Shown: positions 55,361 through 64,000, counted from the stretch's first letter. The stretch: 64,000 nucleotides of DNA from Oligoflexia bacterium (GCA_024229115.1 JAAEST010000061.1:1-64000); one strand, 5' to 3'. Numbers and translations: made by a program. Notes: generated by a model from the sequence alone, not told the origin.

Positions 55361-56496
55361 ACCCACTTCGTTGGATTTTCCATCACCTGCATAACTTCTG
55401 CTCCTTCACCGAGGGAGCAAGCCGGTGAGTGGTTGATAACAATCCCTTCGCTTAAGGCCTCAACTTCAAGAGTGCAATCTTCAAGATTTTCTAATGATTC
55501 AAGTTTTGAAAGATTAAGAATTCTATAGAGGGCCTCGCCAGCTCTAAATCTTTCACCAGGATGTTTTAAGTATTCTACTAAACCACCTTGAGGAAGATAG
55601 TAAGTTTTGTATTGGTCTAGCGGGCAGTGGTACTGATCACCGTGAATAATATCTGGTCTTTCTTCAATGACTTTCTTTGAGCAGAGATAATGAAGAATTC
55701 TTCTGGCATCTTCTCTGGCCTCAACGCTTGAGATCTTTTCTTCACTTCCGAGTTCAACAGTATAGGCCTCAACATCTCTTGGGTGACGAATACCTTTTTC
55801 TTCTAGAGCTTCATGAAGATAAATCCATGGACTAAAACAGGCTTCATCCATCGCGCCAGCAAACTCATTGGGAATGAGGAGGGTATGAGGAAAGAGGAAG
55901 TATTTTGCAGATTGCTTTTGGTACTCAGCACTGTAGAGATAGCGAGTGGCTATAGGTCCAGTGTGTAGATCGAGAACGATATCAGCACTTGCTGCTAGTT
56001 TCTGTAGAACAAGATTTAGTTTTACATTTTCTGATAAACCTCGAGGTGAAATCTTATCTTGATATTCCTTAAGGAGAGTGAAGATAGTTTTCTTATAAGT
56101 TTTCTTAAGATCATCCCAGCCTTGATCTTTATTTTCTTCAATAAAGGCATCAAGATCAAAATTCATCTCATCAATGATGTCCACATAATTTCTATTAAAG
56201 TTATGACCGGTAATAGAATTAAAACGACCAAGAGTCGCTGTTCCGATTTTATTAATGCTGGCCTGAGGGTTGGCCAGTGGGATCATTGTTACAGTTCCCG
56301 CAAAAGAATTTTCTTTAAAGTATTTTAGAAGTTCATAAATGACAGCATTACCTTGAAGCTCGGCTCCATGAACACTTGATTGAATATGGATATGAGGTCC
56401 TGGACGATCACCAGTTAATCTAAAAAGAGTGAGGTTAAGTTTATCTCCGTTAGTGAGATCTTTAATTGGTATTTGAGTCCTTTCAAATGTTGCCAT
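55357..56496 (-). CDS. AstE/aspartoacylase-family (M14) deacylase
   Basis: 379 residues. The zinc ligands are in SSVHGAELQG (His and Glu) and DLHTG (His), and the catalytic Glu is in AYTVELGSEE; a beta-rich C-terminal domain follows. The family removes acyl groups from N-acyl amino acids (succinylglutamate desuccinylase, aspartoacylase). It lies two bases after lysA in the lysine operon, which lacks a dapE gene; desuccinylation of N-succinyl-diaminopimelate is therefore an attractive but untested role. Confidence 0.8.
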   Translation of the reverse strand: MATFERTQIPIKDLTNGDKLNLTLFRLTGDRPGPHIHIQSSVHGAELQGNAVIYELLKYFKENSFAGTVTMIPLANPQASINKIGTATLGRFNSITGHNFNRNYVDIIDEMNFDLDAFIEENKDQGWDDLKKTYKKTIFTLLKEYQDKISPRGLSENVKLNLVLQKLAASADIVLDLHTGPIATRYLYSAEYQKQSAKYFLFPHTLLIPNEFAGAMDEACFSPWIYLHEALEEKGIRHPRDVEAYTVELGSEEKISSVEAREDARRILHYLCSKKVIEERPDIIHGDQYHCPLDQYKTYYLPQGGLVEYLKHPGERFRAGEALYRILNLSKLESLENLEDCTLEVEALSEGIVINHSPACSLGEGAEVMQVMENPTKWV

Positions 56497-56498
56497 AT

Positions 56499-57716
56499 CT
56501 AAACCAGCCAGTCTGTCGATGTTTTTGGTGTCCTTGGAGTCATAAGATCCCCTTGGTACATGATAACCTCAGCTGGGAGATTGTGACAGAGAAAAAATGG
56601 CATGGCCTCAGTGAAGCCATAAGCACCCGCCTGATGAAAGCAAAGCCAGTCACCTTCATTGATATCATTTGGTAGTTCAAATTCACCAAGAAAGTCTAGG
56701 GCAGTACATAATGGCCCATGGACAAAGAATTTGTCAGAATTAGCTTCTGATTGTCGAAACATTTGAGCAGGGAAGGGTTGGTTAGTAATTGCAGGTCTAG
56801 CGATATGATTAATTCCCCCGTCAGTGACAAGAATATTTCGTCCGCGAACAACTTTTCTATCAATTACCTGAGTAAAATATTTACCATAAGGTCCTACAGC
56901 GTAGCGACCTAACTCCATCCAGACTTTTTTCAGATTAAAAGTTTCCTTTAATTCCTTTAAAGTCGCGTTTACATCACTGGCATCAACCGGAGTTGTGTGA
57001 AGATCATAAGGAATTCCAATCCCACCACCAAGATCAAGAACTTGAAGATCAAGATTAATTTCCTGCGCCAGTTCTTTTGATGTTTGAGCGATTTTCCACC
57101 AAATCTTTTTAAGCTTTGAAACCTCCATAATATTTCCCCATTGGAAAATATGAAGGCCTATGATGTCGAGGTTTTTATATTCCTGACAATTAAAACTTCT
57201 CCAAGTGTTAAGGTCTTCACCAAAAGGTGTGATCTCGTCACCACCAAGAACGCTCTTTCCTTCATTCCATTCAAGCTGGAGTCTTAAAAGCACTTGAGGT
57301 TTTAGTCCTAATTCAGCAGCCGCTTCATCAAGCCACTTTACTTGGTTAATACTTTCACAAACGATTTTAGTAACATCGTTCTTTAAAAGTTCGCGCATAT
57401 ACTTACGACTTTTAGAAGGTCCTGTGGCTATGACTTCGCAGGCCTTAATTCCTGATGAGAGAACATGGTCGAGTTCTCCTTTAGAAGCAACGTCCAGTCC
57501 AAAGCCTAGGTTTCTAAAAATTTTAAGGATAGCACTTAAAGGATTGGCCTTGCAGGCATACCAAAGACGAATATCTTTATCCATGACTTGAGAGAGATGT
57601 TCTAAATGTTCTTTAAGGGCGTCAAGATCATAAAAGAAAAAAGAACTATCCAATCGTTTGATTGTTTTTTCTAACTCAGCACGATGTTCGTTTTTAATAG
57701 TAAAACCCACAGGCAT
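56499..57716 (-). CDS. lysA: PLP-dependent decarboxylase, probably diaminopimelate decarboxylase
   Basis: 405 residues of fold type III. YACKANP near residue 54 carries the PLP Lys, LDLGGGIGIPYD the phosphate loop, and the C-terminal CxxxLDFLGE and GAYGFTEAMPFF segments the substrate and PLP sites. The product is most likely lysine from meso-diaminopimelate, because the gene sits in a lysine riboswitch-controlled operon with dapA, dapB and dapD. The sequence also resembles the ornithine/carboxynorspermidine type decarboxylases, so substrate is inferred from context. Confidence 0.8.
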   Translation of the reverse strand: MPVGFTIKNEHRAELEKTIKRLDSSFFFYDLDALKEHLEHLSQVMDKDIRLWYACKANPLSAILKIFRNLGFGLDVASKGELDHVLSSGIKACEVIATGPSKSRKYMRELLKNDVTKIVCESINQVKWLDEAAAELGLKPQVLLRLQLEWNEGKSVLGGDEITPFGEDLNTWRSFNCQEYKNLDIIGLHIFQWGNIMEVSKLKKIWWKIAQTSKELAQEINLDLQVLDLGGGIGIPYDLHTTPVDASDVNATLKELKETFNLKKVWMELGRYAVGPYGKYFTQVIDRKVVRGRNILVTDGGINHIARPAITNQPFPAQMFRQSEANSDKFFVHGPLCTALDFLGEFELPNDINEGDWLCFHQAGAYGFTEAMPFFLCHNLPAEVIMYQGDLMTPRTPKTSTDWLV

Positions 57717-57736
57717 TTCCTTCTCAATACGTTTTC

Positions 57737-58495
57737 TTAACGTAAGAATGATTCAAGTTCTAAACTTGCTTCACTTTTTTCGTCTCTATATTTAACAATC
57801 ATGGCACAGTTCATAGTTAAGTTTCTTTCACTGGCCCATGGAAGTTTCTCAGCATTTACTGGTCTATTACCTGGTACAACAACTGCACCTGCTGGGATAG
57901 CTTCACCAACTTCTAATTGTCTTCCGTTAACACAGTCATAAACTGGCACACCTTTAGAAAGAATTACTCCTGGTGCAATTACAGCTCTTTCACTCACAAC
58001 AACACCTTCAACAATAACAGCACCTGCTCCAATGAAAGCATTGTCTTCGATAACTACAGGAGCAAGACCGATAGGTTCAAGAACACCACCAATTTGAACT
58101 CCAGCTGAAAGGTGAACATTTTTACCAATCTGAGCACAAGAGCCTACTAAGGCATGAGAATCAACCATAGTTCCAGAGTCAACAAAAGCTCCAATATTAA
58201 TATAGGCCGGAGGCATGATGATCACACCTGAAGCAACATGGGCCCCTGTTCTTACAGATGATCCACCAGGCACCATTCTTACTCCATCTTCAGGAGTGAA
58301 TGAACGTGCTGGGATATTGTGTTTGTCTACAAATCCTGGATAGTTCCAATCTGCTTGATCAACATTATTTCCATTTTTAAATGTCTCAAGAATGGCCTTC
58401 TTTACTTCAACATTGGCCACCCATTTACCATCTTTCTTTTCAGCTGAACGTAATTCACCTGATTCTAGTTTTGCGATAACTTCTTTCCAGTCCAT
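57737..58495 (-). CDS. dapD: Tetrahydrodipicolinate N-succinyltransferase
   Basis: 252 residues from ATG 58495, preceded by AAAGGA; the frame opens 13 codons earlier but the extension overlaps dapA. A left-handed beta helix of hexapeptide repeats has the DapD block VNIGAFVD-type (INIGAFVDSGTMVDS) and SCAQIGKNVHLSAGVQIGG. It adds a succinyl group to tetrahydrodipicolinate in the succinylase branch of lysine/diaminopimelate synthesis. Confidence 0.93.
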   Translation of the reverse strand: MDWKEVIAKLESGELRSAEKKDGKWVANVEVKKAILETFKNGNNVDQADWNYPGFVDKHNIPARSFTPEDGVRMVPGGSSVRTGAHVASGVIIMPPAYINIGAFVDSGTMVDSHALVGSCAQIGKNVHLSAGVQIGGVLEPIGLAPVVIEDNAFIGAGAVIVEGVVVSERAVIAPGVILSKGVPVYDCVNGRQLEVGEAIPAGAVVVPGNRPVNAEKLPWASERNLTMNCAMIVKYRDEKSEASLELESFLR

Positions 58496-58505
58496 TTTAT
58501 TTCCT

Positions 58506-59420
58506 TTAAAGCTTTTGAAACCACGCGATAACATTTTCGTGTGATTGTTTAACTTTGTTTTCTTCAGTCATATCTTCAATATCAAGCGGTGCTCTTAAAA
58601 CAGCTGTTGCTATATCTCCATTCTCTTTCATTAAATACTTTGCTGGTATTGGGTTCGAGGCCACAAAGAGTGAGTTCGTAGCATCTTTCCACATATTAAG
58701 ATCAGTTTGATTGTTAGCAAGATCACCACTTAAGCAAGCTTTTGTATAAGCGTGAGTTGGTGCGGGCCAAACATTGGAAGCAACACTGACTAATCCTTTA
58801 GCTCCTGCAGGAGTAAAATCATTTAAAAGGGCATCGTCTCCTGAGTAAACTCTGGCCTTAGGTGCAGCTGCTACATACTTTGTAAAATCTTCGACACTTC
58901 CACTGGCCTCTTTGATGGCCCAAAGGTTTTTGTGATCTTTAAGAGCTGCGACAGCATCAAAACTCATTTTGATACCAGTTCTTCCTGGAACATTATAAAG
59001 CATACATGGACGAGTGCTTGTGTTCATTAATTCTTCAAACCATCTTTGTTGGCCAAGAGTTCCTGGCTTTGAATAAAGTGGTGTGACAAGGAGATAAGCA
59101 TGAACATCAAGACCATTAAGATATTCAACCCATTCTTTGGTTTTTCCAAGCACGGCACCACCAACTCCAACCATAACGGGAGAGTGATAACCATTCTCAT
59201 TTAAGAATTTAATAGAGTGTTCAAGAATCTTTTTCTTCTCGTCTTCATCGAGATTTAAGGCCTCACCTGTGCTTCCTAGTAGTAAAATCCCATTTCCGGC
59301 GTCACTTTGAGCCTTTAATAGCCTCTCTAACGAATTGTAATCAACACTTCCATCGTTAGACATAGGGGTAATTAAAGCGGTCCATAGGGGATAATCGTTT
59401 AAATTGCCATCAAAACTCAT
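58506..59420 (-). CDS. dapA: 4-hydroxy-tetrahydrodipicolinate synthase
   Basis: 304 residues of the TIM barrel class I aldolase family. GSTGEALNLD is the pyruvate-binding loop, Tyr in LYNVPGRTG is catalytic and the Schiff base Lys is in WAIKEASGS. It condenses pyruvate with aspartate semialdehyde. The stop of dapB overlaps its start by 4 bp. Confidence 0.95.
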   Translation of the reverse strand: MSFDGNLNDYPLWTALITPMSNDGSVDYNSLERLLKAQSDAGNGILLLGSTGEALNLDEDEKKKILEHSIKFLNENGYHSPVMVGVGGAVLGKTKEWVEYLNGLDVHAYLLVTPLYSKPGTLGQQRWFEELMNTSTRPCMLYNVPGRTGIKMSFDAVAALKDHKNLWAIKEASGSVEDFTKYVAAAPKARVYSGDDALLNDFTPAGAKGLVSVASNVWPAPTHAYTKACLSGDLANNQTDLNMWKDATNSLFVASNPIPAKYLMKENGDIATAVLRAPLDIEDMTEENKVKQSHENVIAWFQKL

Positions 59421-60073
59421 AGTAATTCCTTTCCTGCGATTTGTTCAAAATCGTGTATATCGTTTGATAAGTTATTCTTTAGTAAATAATGGGCGGCCCA
59501 TAGAGCGCCTTTTGCGAATATTCTACGATCATGGGCCTCATGTCTTAAAGTAATAGTTTCGCTATCTAAGTTTAGACTTAAGATATGATCGCCAACAACA
59601 TCACCAGTTCTTTCACTGGTGATCTGCGCTTTATTTCCAGACCATTTTTCCCACTTTAGAGCAGTCCCACTTGGAGCATCTAGCTTCTTTGTGTGATGAA
59701 CTTCATGAATGGCCAGTCCAAATTCATCAAATAGTTTATTTGTTTTTTGAAGAATGTTAATCATGGCGTGAACAAGATTCATTCCCAGACTAAAGTTGTG
59801 GCCAATAATCCATGGCGCCTTAAGATTTAAATTCTGTGGTAGATCTATTCCTGTACTTCCTGAAACGAGAGGTTTTGCTGATTCTACAATCATTGGAAGT
59901 ACTTCAAGAAAAGCAGGACCTGGTAAAAAAGAAACAAGAACATCACATGTCTGAAGTTTCTCTACAGTAATAGGATTACTTGTATTAAAGACCGTACAGC
60001 TTAAGTTTTGCTCATGACAAATCTCCTGTACTTTTGAACCTGTTTTTCCAGCTCCTAATAAACCAACAATCAT
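59417..60073 (-). CDS. dapB: 4-hydroxy-tetrahydrodipicolinate reductase (short form)
   Basis: 218 residues, shorter than the usual 240-270. The nucleotide motif GLLGAGKTG is at the start, GSTGID and the signature EVHHTKKLDAPSGTA follow. The shortness comes from a trimmed N-terminal domain and loops; catalytic His-His and Lys are present. It reduces the dapA product with NAD(P)H. It starts two bases after the lysC stop. Confidence 0.9.
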   Translation of the reverse strand: MIVGLLGAGKTGSKVQEICHEQNLSCTVFNTSNPITVEKLQTCDVLVSFLPGPAFLEVLPMIVESAKPLVSGSTGIDLPQNLNLKAPWIIGHNFSLGMNLVHAMINILQKTNKLFDEFGLAIHEVHHTKKLDAPSGTALKWEKWSGNKAQITSERTGDVVGDHILSLNLDSETITLRHEAHDRRIFAKGALWAAHYLLKNNLSNDIHDFEQIAGKELL

Positions 60074-60074
60074 A

Positions 60075-61469
60075 TTATTTTTCCTCTATAAATGTTTGAT
60101 GAAGCCTTTTGATGGCTAGGTCTGCTTGGTCAGAATTTACTAGGAAGCAGAAGTTATGCTTGCTAGCTCCTAGGCAAATCATACGAACATTAACAAGTTC
60201 AGTGTCGTCTTGTTGAAGACCATTGAATATCGTTTGGGCCAAGCCTGGTGTGTGATTAATATTGTTTCCAATAAGGCTTACAATTGAAAGATTACTTTCT
60301 AGATTAACCTCACCAATAGATCTTAATTCATCTAATAATTCCTTTTCTTCATCTATGCTTGAATCAACCGTCATTGCTACTGAGATTTCAGAAGTCGTAA
60401 TGGCATCAACACTAATTTTATATTGGTCAAAGAGGCCAAAGATGCGAGCGAGGAAACCATGAGCGTGAAGCATTTTAGGAGTTGTGATTGTTAAGAGAGA
60501 TTGATTCTTCCTTAAGGCCATGGCCCTAACGAGAGGTCTGTGTTCACACTCTTTTTTAATCCATGTCCCTTCTTTTTCTGGTTCATAGCTAGAGCCTACG
60601 AAAACTGGAATATTTGATCTTAGCGCTGGAGCTAGTGTTGTAGGATGAAGAATCTTTGCTCCAAAGGTTGCAAGCTCGGCAGCTTCTTGAAAAGTAATTT
60701 GATTAATTGGTCTGGCCTTCGGGCAGATCCTTGGGTCGGTCGTTGCTATACCTGCAACATCTGTCCAAATCTCAAGCTCATTGGCCCCAATAGCTTCAGC
60801 AATAAGTGCCGCAGAGTAGTCACTTCCACCACGACCGAGAGTTGTTGTTTGACCGTCTTTAGTTGAACCAACAAAGCCTTGAGAAACAAAAATAGCTTCG
60901 CCGTGTTTGGCATCCATCATGTATTTACTAGCTTCTTTCTTGATGAGTTCAAGTTGAGGAAGGGCGCTTCCAAAACGATCGTCTGTGATCATTACCTTTC
61001 TTATATCAAAGTAAGTGACGTTCTTATTGATATTTTTTTGGGCCAGTACATTAGCGATGGCCCTTCTCATATAATGACTTGATATTCTTTCACCAATAGA
61101 AAGAAGTGAATCCATGACCTTCTTATTGCAATCTTTTAAAAGACTCACTCCCTGAACTAGTGTTGAGGCTTCAGTTAAAATTTCTTTTATACTTGAAAGT
61201 TCTTTGTCATTAAGTTCGAATTCTTGTGCAAGTTCTAGGTGTCTCTTTGCCAATTTATCGAGAACATTTTTGGCCTCATCCCAGTTTCCAAGTTTCGCAT
61301 GATCAGTCATTTCGATTATTTGGTTGGTTGTTCCATAAGTTGCAGATACAAGCACGACACTCGAACCTCTATTGACGGCAACTGTAGCACTGCGAGTGAT
61401 GGCTTCTTTGTCGGCCATTGATGAGCCGCCAAATTTAGAAACAATGAGTTTTTCAAATGTCTGAGACAT
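60075..61469 (-). CDS. lysC: Aspartate kinase (monofunctional)
   Basis: 464 residues. The kinase domain starts VSKFGGSSMAD and has TLGRGGSDYSA; two C-terminal ACT regions (about 315-464: VDAITTSEIS, then VNVRMICLGAS) give feedback control. It phosphorylates aspartate as the first step to lysine, threonine and methionine. AAGGA precedes the ATG. It is the first gene after the lysine riboswitch, in keeping with lysine control of transcription or translation. Confidence 0.95.
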   Translation of the reverse strand: MSQTFEKLIVSKFGGSSMADKEAITRSATVAVNRGSSVVLVSATYGTTNQIIEMTDHAKLGNWDEAKNVLDKLAKRHLELAQEFELNDKELSSIKEILTEASTLVQGVSLLKDCNKKVMDSLLSIGERISSHYMRRAIANVLAQKNINKNVTYFDIRKVMITDDRFGSALPQLELIKKEASKYMMDAKHGEAIFVSQGFVGSTKDGQTTTLGRGGSDYSAALIAEAIGANELEIWTDVAGIATTDPRICPKARPINQITFQEAAELATFGAKILHPTTLAPALRSNIPVFVGSSYEPEKEGTWIKKECEHRPLVRAMALRKNQSLLTITTPKMLHAHGFLARIFGLFDQYKISVDAITTSEISVAMTVDSSIDEEKELLDELRSIGEVNLESNLSIVSLIGNNINHTPGLAQTIFNGLQQDDTELVNVRMICLGASKHNFCFLVNSDQADLAIKRLHQTFIEEK

Positions 61470-61474
61470 AAAAA

Positions 61475-61599
61475 TCCTTACTACCTATCATTAGGTTTTT
61501 TGAGTTTTTAAATTTTAAGGGAGCTGTGAGGACTTAGAAATGCTAGACGCATTAGAATTAGACCGTTGAAGCTCTCCGAATGATTTAAAAACTAAGTTA
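61475..61599 (-). promoter_or_regulatory. Expression platform of the lysine riboswitch
   Basis: Between aptamer and lysC start the RNA can pair GGAGAGCT with AGCTCCC across an inner hairpin (AATGC/GCATT), and CCTA/TAGG sits just before the ribosome binding site AAGGA. Which alternative structure is used is not resolvable by eye. Confidence 0.5.
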
Positions 61600-61752
61600 A
61601 ATCCAATCGACAGTTTTAGGGTATCACCTTCTAAAACCAATAACGCCGCAACAAGGAACTTTGTTATTTCGGCAAGAGCTTCCCAACACTGATCATTAAT
61701 TACGGGCCTTGTCCCTTGATCAGTAAGCCTAAGCTTTGCACCTCTTCTTGAT
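61600..61752 (-). promoter_or_regulatory. Lysine riboswitch (L box) aptamer
   Basis: On the minus strand upstream of lysC the conserved L-box blocks occur in order: AGAGGTGC, GGCTTACTGATC with the partner GATCAGT, TTGGGAAGCTCTTGCCGAAATAAC, the partner GTTATTGG, then GTTTTAG/CTAAAAC enclosing AAGGTGATACC, and CTGTC at the end. The helices P2, P4 and P5 can be paired explicitly. The expression platform occupies 61475-61600; there is no clear poly-U terminator, so control may be translational. Confidence 0.88.
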
Positions 61753-61776
61753 AAAAAGGTTAACGCAGGATAATGT
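61748..61776 (+). promoter_or_regulatory. Probable sigma-70-type promoter of asd
   Basis: TTGATA (61748-61753) and TAATGT (61771-61776) are separated by 17 bases, about 26 bp before the asd ATG. The -35 hexamer overlaps the 5' edge of the lysine riboswitch on the other strand. Prediction by consensus only. Confidence 0.4.
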
Positions 61777-61802
61777 ATTTGTAAAATTTAAAAGGAATAG
61801 TC

Positions 61803-62915
61803 ATGAAAAAAGTAGGCATTATTGGGCAAAGAGGAATGGTTGGTTCTGTTTTAATGGAGAGAATGAGGGCGGAAAACGACTTCTCAAACATCGAAGCATA
61901 CTTCTATAGTACTTCTCAAGTTGGTCAGGAGCCACCAAAAGAAAGTGCTGGAGACGCCCTTCTGGACGCTTATTCAGTTGATGAGCTCAAAGGGATGGAA
62001 GTCATCCTAACTTGTCAGGGTGGTGACTATACAAAGAAAATGCACGGTGAACTTAGAAATTCTGGTTGGAAGGGGATATGGATTGATGCAGCTTCGACCT
62101 TAAGAATGGACCCTAATGCCTGCCTTGTTCTAGATCCAATTAATGGACAAGGAATAAGGGATGCTCTCAATAAAGGTGTTTTAGATTTTGTTGGTGCTAA
62201 CTGCACAGTTTCATTATTACTGATGGGAATTGGTGGCCTAATGAAGTCTGGTCTTGTCGATTGGGTAAGTACGATGACTTATCAAGCGGCCAGTGGAGCT
62301 GGAGCTCGTAATATGAAAGAGCTTCTCAATCAAATGGGATATTTGGCTAAACATTCTGATTTTGAAAATACTAGTGCTCATATTTTAGAAATAGACCGCA
62401 ATGTAAATTCTAGTTTTAGAAATTCAGATTTCCCTGATGAGCTTTTTGGGGCTGCTCTTGCTGGTGGAATTATTCCTTTCATCGATTCAGAATTAGAAAA
62501 TGGTCAAAGTAGAGAAGAATGGAAGGCCATGGTTGAGGCCAATAAAATTCTAGGAACTGATATAAACCCAGATATGAAAAATATCCCAATCGATGGAACC
62601 TGTGTTCGTGTTGGGGCCATGCGCTGTCACGCTCAAGGACTAACCATTAAGCTCAATCAAGAGGTGAGTGAAGATACTATCAAAGAGTGTATTTTGAGCT
62701 CTAATGATTGGGTAAAGTGGGTGGATAATAACAAAGCAGAAACAGTTAAAGGACTTAACAGTGCCTATATTTCAGGTTCTTTAAATATTCCTGTCGGAAG
62801 AGTAAGGCCTATGAATCTTGGACCAGAATATTGGAATATGTTTACTGTGGGTGACCAATTACTTTGGGGTGCTGCTGAGCCTCTTAGAAGGATGTTGAAT
62901 ATTCTAAGTGAATAA
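61803..62915 (+). CDS. asd: Aspartate-semialdehyde dehydrogenase
   Basis: 370 residues of the gamma-proteobacterial Asd class. IIGQRGMVGSVLMERM is the NADP-binding start, the active-site Cys is in GANCTVSLLLMG, and the catalytic His lies in RVGAMRCHAQGLTI. It reduces aspartyl phosphate to aspartate semialdehyde, the substrate of DapA. AAAGGA precedes the ATG. It is transcribed away from lysC, from its own promoter. Confidence 0.95.
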   Translation: MKKVGIIGQRGMVGSVLMERMRAENDFSNIEAYFYSTSQVGQEPPKESAGDALLDAYSVDELKGMEVILTCQGGDYTKKMHGELRNSGWKGIWIDAASTLRMDPNACLVLDPINGQGIRDALNKGVLDFVGANCTVSLLLMGIGGLMKSGLVDWVSTMTYQAASGAGARNMKELLNQMGYLAKHSDFENTSAHILEIDRNVNSSFRNSDFPDELFGAALAGGIIPFIDSELENGQSREEWKAMVEANKILGTDINPDMKNIPIDGTCVRVGAMRCHAQGLTIKLNQEVSEDTIKECILSSNDWVKWVDNNKAETVKGLNSAYISGSLNIPVGRVRPMNLGPEYWNMFTVGDQLLWGAAEPLRRMLNILSE

Positions 62916-63005
62916 AACTAATACTTCGCAGATTCCAGACCGATATAAATTATTGATACTCACCTAATAATGCTTATAATGTGTCTAGTAAGCCAAGGAG
63001 AGTAC

Positions 63006-64000
63006 ATGAAGAGAGTAGGGATATTCTGTCTTTTAGCTTTATTTCAATTTTCGATATTAGCCGGTCAGGCTGGAGTGATCATCAAACTTAAAGGGCAAGT
63101 AACTCTTAAAGATGTTCTTTTACAGGTTAATGACATTATTCAAGAAGGCGACATTATCAAAACAGGAACAAAGAGTTTTGTTCAAATCAAGATGAATGAT
63201 AATACACAAATTAATCTTGGGCCCAATTCAGTTTTTGATATTAACAAATATAGTCCATCTGGAGTGGAAAGAGATAATGTTCTCAATCTCATAAAAGGGA
63301 AGTTGAGGATTAATATTCTTAAAAAAGCTTCTGGTAAAGAGAAGATCACTGTTAAAACTGGCTTGATTAGTTTAGGCGTTAGAGGGACGGAAATTCTCAC
63401 GAGTAGTTATAGTGTGGCCAATTCTCCTTCATCAGATGTTCTTCTTACTAAGGGATCAGTAAAAGTTTCTGGTCCTGGATTTAATTCCTTTGATTTAAAA
63501 CCAGGTGAGTATTTCAACTCGCAAGACCTTTTTAAAAATGGATTAAAGGCCATTAAGAAAGCTAATGAAAAAGTCTTAAGAAGTATGAGAACTAGTTCAG
63601 ATTTCTTGCCTAATCTTCAAGCTCCTTCTGGAATTATGAATCCATTATCTTCTGCTTTGGGAGTATTGTCTGCACCGGTAGCTGTTCAAGCAATTAAAAA
63701 CTCATTTGTTCCTTCATTAGGAAGTTCTGATAATTCGGATTCGAAAAAAACTGAACTAGAGAAAGTTGCTGTTAAAGAAGAAAATGAACCTGAACAGGCC
63801 AAAGTAGACCCGACGCAATCTAAAGTTAAAGGTGTCAAAGAATATCAATACAATCTAAAAAAAGAGCCTTGGGAAATTCGTGATGCTGTTATGAACTATA
63901 AGAAGAATAAGAAAGATAATAAGTGCTGGTTCTTCTTTTATAAGAAAATACCTGGAAGCGGAGAGGCCGAACTTTTCAGAAGAGCGAGAGACTGTGATGA
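63006..64000 (+). CDS. Secreted FecR-domain protein, C-terminus beyond the window
   Basis: From ATG 63006 (AAGGAG five bases upstream) the frame is open to the window end, 331 codons. A signal peptide (FCLLALFQFSILA) leads to a FecR domain: GDIIKTGTKSFVQIKM, INLGPNSVFDI and LGVRGTEI. A Lys/Glu-rich linker follows (about 240-290), then the start of another Cys-containing segment (KKDNKCWFFFYKK). It is related to the shorter FecR protein at 54767; the complete domain set cannot be seen. Confidence 0.78.
   Translation, partial: MKRVGIFCLLALFQFSILAGQAGVIIKLKGQVTLKDVLLQVNDIIQEGDIIKTGTKSFVQIKMNDNTQINLGPNSVFDINKYSPSGVERDNVLNLIKGKLRINILKKASGKEKITVKTGLISLGVRGTEILTSSYSVANSPSSDVLLTKGSVKVSGPGFNSFDLKPGEYFNSQDLFKNGLKAIKKANEKVLRSMRTSSDFLPNLQAPSGIMNPLSSALGVLSAPVAVQAIKNSFVPSLGSSDNSDSKKTELEKVAVKEENEPEQAKVDPTQSKVKGVKEYQYNLKKEPWEIRDAVMNYKKNKKDNKCWFFFYKKIPGSGEAELFRRARDCD

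Overview
The window looks like chromosomal DNA of an AT-rich, Gram-negative predatory bacterium, most probably a Bdellovibrionota member of the Bacteriovoracaceae (Bacteriovorax/Halobacteriovorax type). This is inferred from base composition, the many secreted proteases and lipoproteins, and the gene repertoire; no rRNA or other formal marker is present. Gene density is high, with many 1-14 bp overlaps and several convergent 3' overlaps.

Layout. 1-140 is the right end of an IS3-family element that has cut off the start of a histidine kinase; a response regulator follows. 1.5-11 kb is mostly core: tex, an FAD oxidoreductase, a Kazal-type lipoprotein, a CAU tRNA, tilS-ftsH-folP, then secreted trypsin-like proteases. 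12-22 kb is accessory: a subtilase with a C-terminal sorting tail, a radical SAM/GT-C membrane pair, a second unusual subtilase, and an apparently frameshifted hydrolase. 22.7-24.3 kb is asnB.

24.3-37.2 kb holds the most unusual content: two divergent operons. Leftward are a formyltransferase-fold enzyme, a hydrolase/adenylate-forming fusion resembling OleB-OleC, a UbiA-like membrane protein and a dikinase-type phosphotransferase without the PEP domain. Rightward are a diacylglycerol-kinase-like lipid kinase, a fatty-acyl-reductase-like SDR, a two-part protein whose C-terminal half resembles cyanobacterial acyl-ACP reductase, a BtaA-like (DUF3419) transferase and a DUF3137-like membrane protein. 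I read this as a probable undescribed lipid biosynthesis or modification system; the product is not predictable from sequence alone.

37.4-43.2 kb encodes secreted or lipid-anchored proteins: a giant Gly/Asn-repeat protein, a trypsin-like protease, an HExxH lipoprotein and a lytic transglycosylase lipoprotein. 43.4-46.8 kb is nrdB-nrdA. 47-54.7 kb has a repeat-containing secreted protein, two tandem acyltransferase-3/SGNH proteins duplicated together with the 3' end of a XerC-type recombinase gene, and a fatty acid desaturase.

55.3-63 kb is a lysine/diaminopimelate region. A lysine riboswitch on the minus strand precedes lysC-dapB-dapA-dapD-lysA and an AstE/aspartoacylase-like gene; asd is divergent on the plus strand. 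Two FecR-domain secreted proteins flank this region, the second running off the window end. Two intergenic structured repeats (about 12.16-12.31 kb and 43.2-43.4 kb) share a hairpin module.
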